A stretch of 64,000 nt of DNA, taken from assembly GCF_026151165.2 (NCBI RefSeq), contig NZ_CP117849.1, positions 4,030,001 through 4,094,000 of the forward strand. The letters run 5' to 3'. The notes under the pieces are model-generated. The model saw only the letters and a program-made list of their open reading frames with translations. It was not told the origin of the DNA and searched no databases. Both the position numbers and the translations under genes were made by a program. The stretch is from Cryobacterium sp. SO2 (GTDB taxonomy: Bacteria; Actinomycetota; Actinomycetes; Actinomycetales; Microbacteriaceae). Shown piece by piece: positions 60,538 to 64,000 of this stretch; the stretch's first letter is position 1, and each line of letters starts with the position of its first letter.

Positions 60538-61420
60538 CGCTAGTCAAGCTGGTCGAGACCCCACTCCCCCACCGTATCCAGGCCCCCGCGAACTGCAGAG
60601 GTACTGGTCTCGACAAGCTCGACCAACGCGGGGTGCGGCGACCACGCATCTACGATTGCGACACCTAGAAAAGCACCATCTAGCTCGTCGAGCCGGTCCA
60701 AACCCTCGGCCTCACTCCACATCCAGGACCTCGCGAACTGCAGAGGAACTGGTCTCGACAGGCTCGACCAACGCGGGGGCGGGTAGACAACACGCCTACG
60801 TTGGCTACATCACGGACAGCACCCTCTCGCCGGTCGAGCCTGTCGAGACCCACCTCCCCGCCCATACAGGCCCTCGCGAACTGCAGACGAGCTGGTCTCG
60901 ACAAGCTTGACCAACGCGGGGCGGGTCGAGAAACGGCAACGATGGCTACACGAAAAGCAACACGATCTCGCTGGTCGAGCTTGTCGAGACCCACCTCCCC
61001 CACCGCACCACATCCTCGCGAACCGCGGGCCTGCTGGTCTCGACACGCTCGACCGACGCGGGGTACGTCGACCAGACGTCTACGAATACCGCATCCAAAA
61101 CAGCAAAACGTCGCTGGTTGAGCCTGTCGAGACCCCCACTCCCTACCGCAACCAGGCCCTCGCGAGCCGCAGACGAGCCGGTCTCGACAAGCTCGACCAA
61201 AGCGGGGCGGGTGATAACACGCCTACGTCGGCCACATCACGGACAGCACAATCTCGCTCGTTGATCCTGTCGACACCACACTCCCCCACCGCAGGACATC
61301 CTCGGGAAACGCGGGCCTGCCGGTCTCGACTAACTCGACCAACGAGGAGTGCGTCGACGAGACGTCTACATTGGGCGCGCCCAAAATTGCAGCATCTCGC
61401 TGGTCGTGCTTGTCGAGACC
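60538..61420. repeat. tandem repeat array 1, ~143-base unit
   Basis: Six full units plus a partial seventh, starting at about 60538, 60682, 60828, 60969, 61112, 61255 and 61398 (periods 141-146). Each contains GTCGAGCTTGTCGAGACC-like sequence and, about 65 bases on, its inverted form GGTCTCGACAAGCTCGACCA. Tails of units 1, 4, 6 differ from units 2, 5, so two sub-types exist. No gene here is credible. Confidence 0.88.
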
Positions 61421-61615
61421 AAGTCATGGGATTCTGCACAAACGACGAGGCTACTGGAGGACCAGTTTACAAAATGCGACTTCGCCCGCCATCGGGGGTC
61501 CGACCCGTCGATTTCGTCGATATTGGGGTGAATTTGGGTGGATTCTGACTTTTTCGAAATGCGGAAATGCTGCTTAGGATCGTTTCTGATGACGTGAAAA
61601 TGGGTGTTTTCTAGT

Positions 61616-61631
61616 GGTTTCACGTGAAACA
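61616..61631. promoter_or_regulatory. parS site 4 (15/16)
   Basis: GGTTTCACGTGAAACA; first base differs from consensus. It lies between the two repeat arrays in an AT-richer stretch. Confidence 0.93.
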
Positions 61632-61706
61632 TCCGCGCTGATTGGAGACGTTGGGGCGCTCTACAGGATTCCATCCGATCCGAGATTGCCGCATTGCAAG
61701 CTCGCC

Positions 61707-61980
61707 GGATCTCGACAAGCTCGATCAGCGGGATGGCCGGGCACACGCACCGGGTCGTAGGATCTCGACAGGCTCGATCAGCGAGGTGTCTGGGCTGGCA
61801 CAACGAGTTGCCGGATCTCGAATAGCTCGATCAGCGGGATGGCCGGGCTGACACAACGGGTCGCGGGATCTCGACAAGCTCGATCAGTGAGATGGCTGAG
61901 CAGGCGCATCTGTTGCGGGATCTCGACAAGCTCGATCAGCGAGATGGCTAAGCAGGCGCACCTGTTGCGGGATACCAACA
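61707..61980. repeat. tandem repeat array 2, ~53-base unit
   Basis: Five units beginning near 61707, 61760, 61813, 61866 and 61918 and a decayed sixth at about 61970, period 52-53. Each opens with GGATCTCGACAAGCTCGATCAG. The core CTCGACAAGCTCGA is shared with array 1, so the two have a common origin. It lies between parS sites 4 and 5. Confidence 0.85.
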
Positions 61981-62017
61981 GGGCGAGATCAGCCGAGAGT
62001 GGACGTACGTGTAGCTA

Positions 62018-62033
62018 TGTTTCACGTGAAACA
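62018..62033. promoter_or_regulatory. parS site 5 (exact)
   Basis: TGTTTCACGTGAAACA, exact, 10 bases past the parB stop. Together with sites 1-4 it frames the gene-free region. Confidence 0.97.
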
Positions 62034-62042
62034 GTGGGCTCG

Positions 62043-63071
62043 CTAGTTGGATCCGAAGCCCGGCTCGCCGAGTACACCGAGGATGCGGTTGAGATCGCCG
62101 ATTGTGGCAAAATCAACTGTGATCTGGCCTTTTCGTGCGCCCAAGTTGATCTTGACGCGGGTATCGAGACGGTCACCGAGGTGTTCGGCGATCTCATCGA
62201 GGTGTCCCTGGCGCTTCCCCGGGGCCGGCTTGACGACAACCGGCTTCGGTCCTGCAGCAGCCGCTGCCTCTGCGGCGCGCACCGAGAGATCTTCGTTCAC
62301 GATCTTGTCGGCCAGGCGCAGCATGCCGTCGAGGTCCCCCACCGAGAGAACGGCGCGAGCGTGTCCGGCAGAGAGAACCCCGGCCGCCACCCGCAGCTGA
62401 ACGGATTCCGGCAGCTTCAGCAGGCGCAGGGTGTTGGTGATCTGCGGGCGGGAACGCCCGATCCGGCTCGCCAGTTCCTCCTGCGTGATGCCGAAGTCCG
62501 AGAGAAGCTGCTGATACGCGGATGCCTCTTCAAGCGGGTTCAGCTGGGCACGATGCAGATTCTCGAGAAGCGCGTCGCGCAGCATGTCGATGTCGGCGGT
62601 ATCCCGCACGATCGCCGGGATGCTGTCGAGGCCGACTTCCTTGGTCGCGCGCAGGCGCCGCTCCCCCATGACCAGCTCGTACTTGCCCGGCTGCTCGGCG
62701 AGGGGCCGCACCACGATCGGCTGAAGCACTCCCACCTCACGGATGCTGTGCACCAGCTCGGCGAGGTCGTCTTCGTCGAAGACGCTGCGTGGCTGCACCG
62801 CGTTCGGAACGATGTCCGCAGGATTGAGGTGCGCGAGGCGTGCTCCGGGAACCGGGAGCAGCTCTGTGCCGGACTCGTCCGCCACAGCGGAGCCCGCCGC
62901 GGCCTCATCGTTTCGCACGGACCCGGCCGTGGACGAGGCGCCCGCAGTACCCTCTGCGTGCGGAACCTCGTTGTACGGGAAGAACACGTCGACAGGACGT
63001 GCCTGTGATGGGTTGTCCTGCACCGGGATCAGCGAGCCAATACCGCGGCCGAGGCCTGTGCGTTTCGCCAT
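62043..63071 (-). CDS. parB: chromosome partitioning protein ParB
   Basis: A 342-residue ParB: N-terminal KRTGLGRGIGSLIP, the ParB/CTPase domain with VMGERRLRAT and LVHSIREVGVLQPI, then a helix-turn-helix (EELASRIGRSRPQITNTLRLLKLP), and a C-terminal dimerisation domain (from about 285). A variable linker (residues 25-60) separates the N-terminal segment. It binds the parS sites at 60236-62033. Start shares one base with the parA stop. Confidence 0.97.
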   Translation of the reverse strand: MAKRTGLGRGIGSLIPVQDNPSQARPVDVFFPYNEVPHAEGTAGASSTAGSVRNDEAAAGSAVADESGTELLPVPGARLAHLNPADIVPNAVQPRSVFDEDDLAELVHSIREVGVLQPIVVRPLAEQPGKYELVMGERRLRATKEVGLDSIPAIVRDTADIDMLRDALLENLHRAQLNPLEEASAYQQLLSDFGITQEELASRIGRSRPQITNTLRLLKLPESVQLRVAAGVLSAGHARAVLSVGDLDGMLRLADKIVNEDLSVRAAEAAAAAGPKPVVVKPAPGKRQGHLDEIAEHLGDRLDTRVKINLGARKGQITVDFATIGDLNRILGVLGEPGFGSN

Positions 63072-64000
63072 TACTGCGCATCTCCTGTTCGTGGAACGCC
63101 CCTGCGGGCGATTTCTGCCGCTGCTTCGAGGTAGGAGAGGGATCCTGCCGAGTTGAGGTCGTAACTGATGACGCTCTGACCGTAACTGGGCGCCTCAGAA
63201 ACCCGCACAGAGCGCGGAATCAGGGTTTCGAGCACCTGTTTCGGGAAGTGATCGCGCACATCCTGCGCCACCTGGTTGGCCAGATTGGTTCTGCTGTCGT
63301 ACATGGTGAGCAGGATCGTCGACACCACGAGCTGCGGGTTGAGATGCTTCTCGATCAGCTCGATGTTCTTCAACAGCTGACTGAGTCCCTCGAGGGCGTA
63401 GTACTCGCACTGAATCGGGATCAGGACCTCGCGCGCGGCAACGAACGCGTTGATGGTGAGCAGACCCAGCGACGGCGGGCAGTCGATGAAGACATAGTCG
63501 TACGGGTCCGTCATCTCCTTGATGTGCAGATCAAGGGCACGACGCAGCCGCTGCTCCCGCGCCACGAGCGAGACGAGCTCGATCTCGGCGCCGGCCAGGT
63601 GGATGGTGGCGGGCACGCAGTACAGGGCGCCGAACTCGGGACTCTTCTGTACGACATCCACCATGGGCAGGTCGTTGATGATGACGTCGTACACGCTGGC
63701 GGTCTCGGCGCGGTGTTCGACGCCGAGCGCCGTGGAGGCATTGCCCTGCGGGTCCAGGTCGATCACGAGCACCCGTGCGCCCTGGCGGGCGAGAGCAGCG
63801 GCCAGGTTCACGGCGGTCGTGGTCTTGCCCACTCCGCCCTTCTGGTTGGAGATCGTGATGACGCGCGTGCTCTCCGGCTTGGGGAGACGTTCGGCGGCGA
63901 TCACCTGCCGCCGACGGGTCAGTTCTGAGATCTCCCGGGCCAAGGGGGTGCTGTTGTCGAGGCCGGAGCCGGGTGAGCCGGCCTGCTGGTCTTCGCCAGG
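63071..64000 (-). CDS. parA: chromosome partitioning ATPase ParA, 5'-truncated by the window edge
   Basis: A deviant Walker A ATPase with KGGVGKTTTAVNLAAAL, DLDPQGNASTALG and DCPPSLGLLTINAF, which moves ParB-parS complexes. A TTG at 63943 could be a start, but the frame continues without stop to the window edge, with DNSTPLAREISEL upstream as in related ParA proteins, so the gene likely begins outside. Confidence 0.95.
   Translation of the reverse strand, partial: PGEDQQAGSPGSGLDNSTPLAREISELTRRRQVIAAERLPKPESTRVITISNQKGGVGKTTTAVNLAAALARQGARVLVIDLDPQGNASTALGVEHRAETASVYDVIINDLPMVDVVQKSPEFGALYCVPATIHLAGAEIELVSLVAREQRLRRALDLHIKEMTDPYDYVFIDCPPSLGLLTINAFVAAREVLIPIQCEYYALEGLSQLLKNIELIEKHLNPQLVVSTILLTMYDSRTNLANQVAQDVRDHFPKQVLETLIPRSVRVSEAPSYGQSVISYDLNSAGSLSYLEAAAEIARRGVPRTGDAQ

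Noticed and set aside
60907..61548. A 213-codon frame inside the 143-base repeat array
   Set aside because: Frames are created by the repeat structure; peptide repeats follow the DNA period and no start signal is present.
60538..61980. A CRISPR array
   Set aside because: Unit lengths are 143 and 53 bases, units are repeats throughout rather than repeat plus unique spacer, and no cas genes are present.
61839..63008. A 389-codon + strand frame across the repeat array and parB
   Set aside because: Starts in tandem repeats and continues antisense to parB, so it is an artefact.

Overview
The window is a high-GC actinobacterial chromosome segment. Gene content and order point to Microbacteriaceae, possibly a Cryobacterium-like genus. 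The evidence is the order cca - DUF6049 - murJ - trxB - trxA - aminotransferase - ddl-like - parB - parA with clustered parS sites, split-subunit transhydrogenase genes, many GTG starts, and many 1-4 nt gene overlaps. Family placement is inference, because no 16S gene or database search was available. No rRNA, tRNA, CRISPR array or intact insertion sequence was seen. parA runs off the right edge, so the replication origin is probably not far beyond 64 kb.

Layout. 0-4 kb: two tandem paralogous unknown genes (the first cut by the window edge), a small membrane protein and an APC permease. 4-7.6 kb: divergent GH42 and GH1 glycosidases. 7.6-11.4 kb: an envelope-stress module, with an ECF sigma factor translationally coupled to an Asp23-like protein, facing an overlapping operon of two Asp23-type proteins, two membrane anchors and a CsbD protein. 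11.4-19.1 kb: a serine-hydrolase-like lipoprotein lacking its catalytic residues, DUF4232-like and Gmad2-like lipoproteins, a Pif1/RecD-like helicase, a membrane-anchored unknown and a CopD/CtaG fusion. 19.2-24.7 kb: HU, then a zinc operon reading znuA-znuC-znuB-znuB2-zur, followed by the zinc-free ribosomal proteins rpmB-rpmG-rpsN, with a Zur-type operator before znuA. 24.7-28.7 kb: an AAA ATPase, a GNAT acetyltransferase, a PrmC-like methyltransferase, and a TetR/CPBP divergent pair with two perfect operators.

28.9-33.7 kb: hisC-like aminotransferase and E1-alpha/E1-beta/E2 of a 2-oxoacid dehydrogenase. 33.8-40 kb: a holin-like membrane protein, a small WXG-like protein with an alpha/beta hydrolase, a phosphatase coupled to purB, two small membrane proteins and a HEAT-like protein. 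40-47 kb: pntB/pntA2/pntA1, hrpB and dnaB. 47.1-49.4 kb: a DnaA-box cluster, then the rpsF-ssb-rpsR-rplI operon. 49.5-52.2 kb: an AbiEi/nuclease-like orphan between two related palindromic repeats, then cca. 52.3-60.2 kb: DUF6049, murJ, trxB, trxA, an aminotransferase and a ddl-like ligase. 60.2-62.0 kb: a gene-free centromere-like region with five parS sites and two tandem-repeat arrays. 62.0-64 kb: parB and parA.

The most unusual items are the ECF sigma/Asp23 module, the zinc operon that runs on into zinc-free ribosomal protein genes, the parS region carrying two repeat arrays built on one core motif, the DnaA-box cluster before dnaB, dispersed intergenic palindromes, and a catalytically dead serine-hydrolase lipoprotein.
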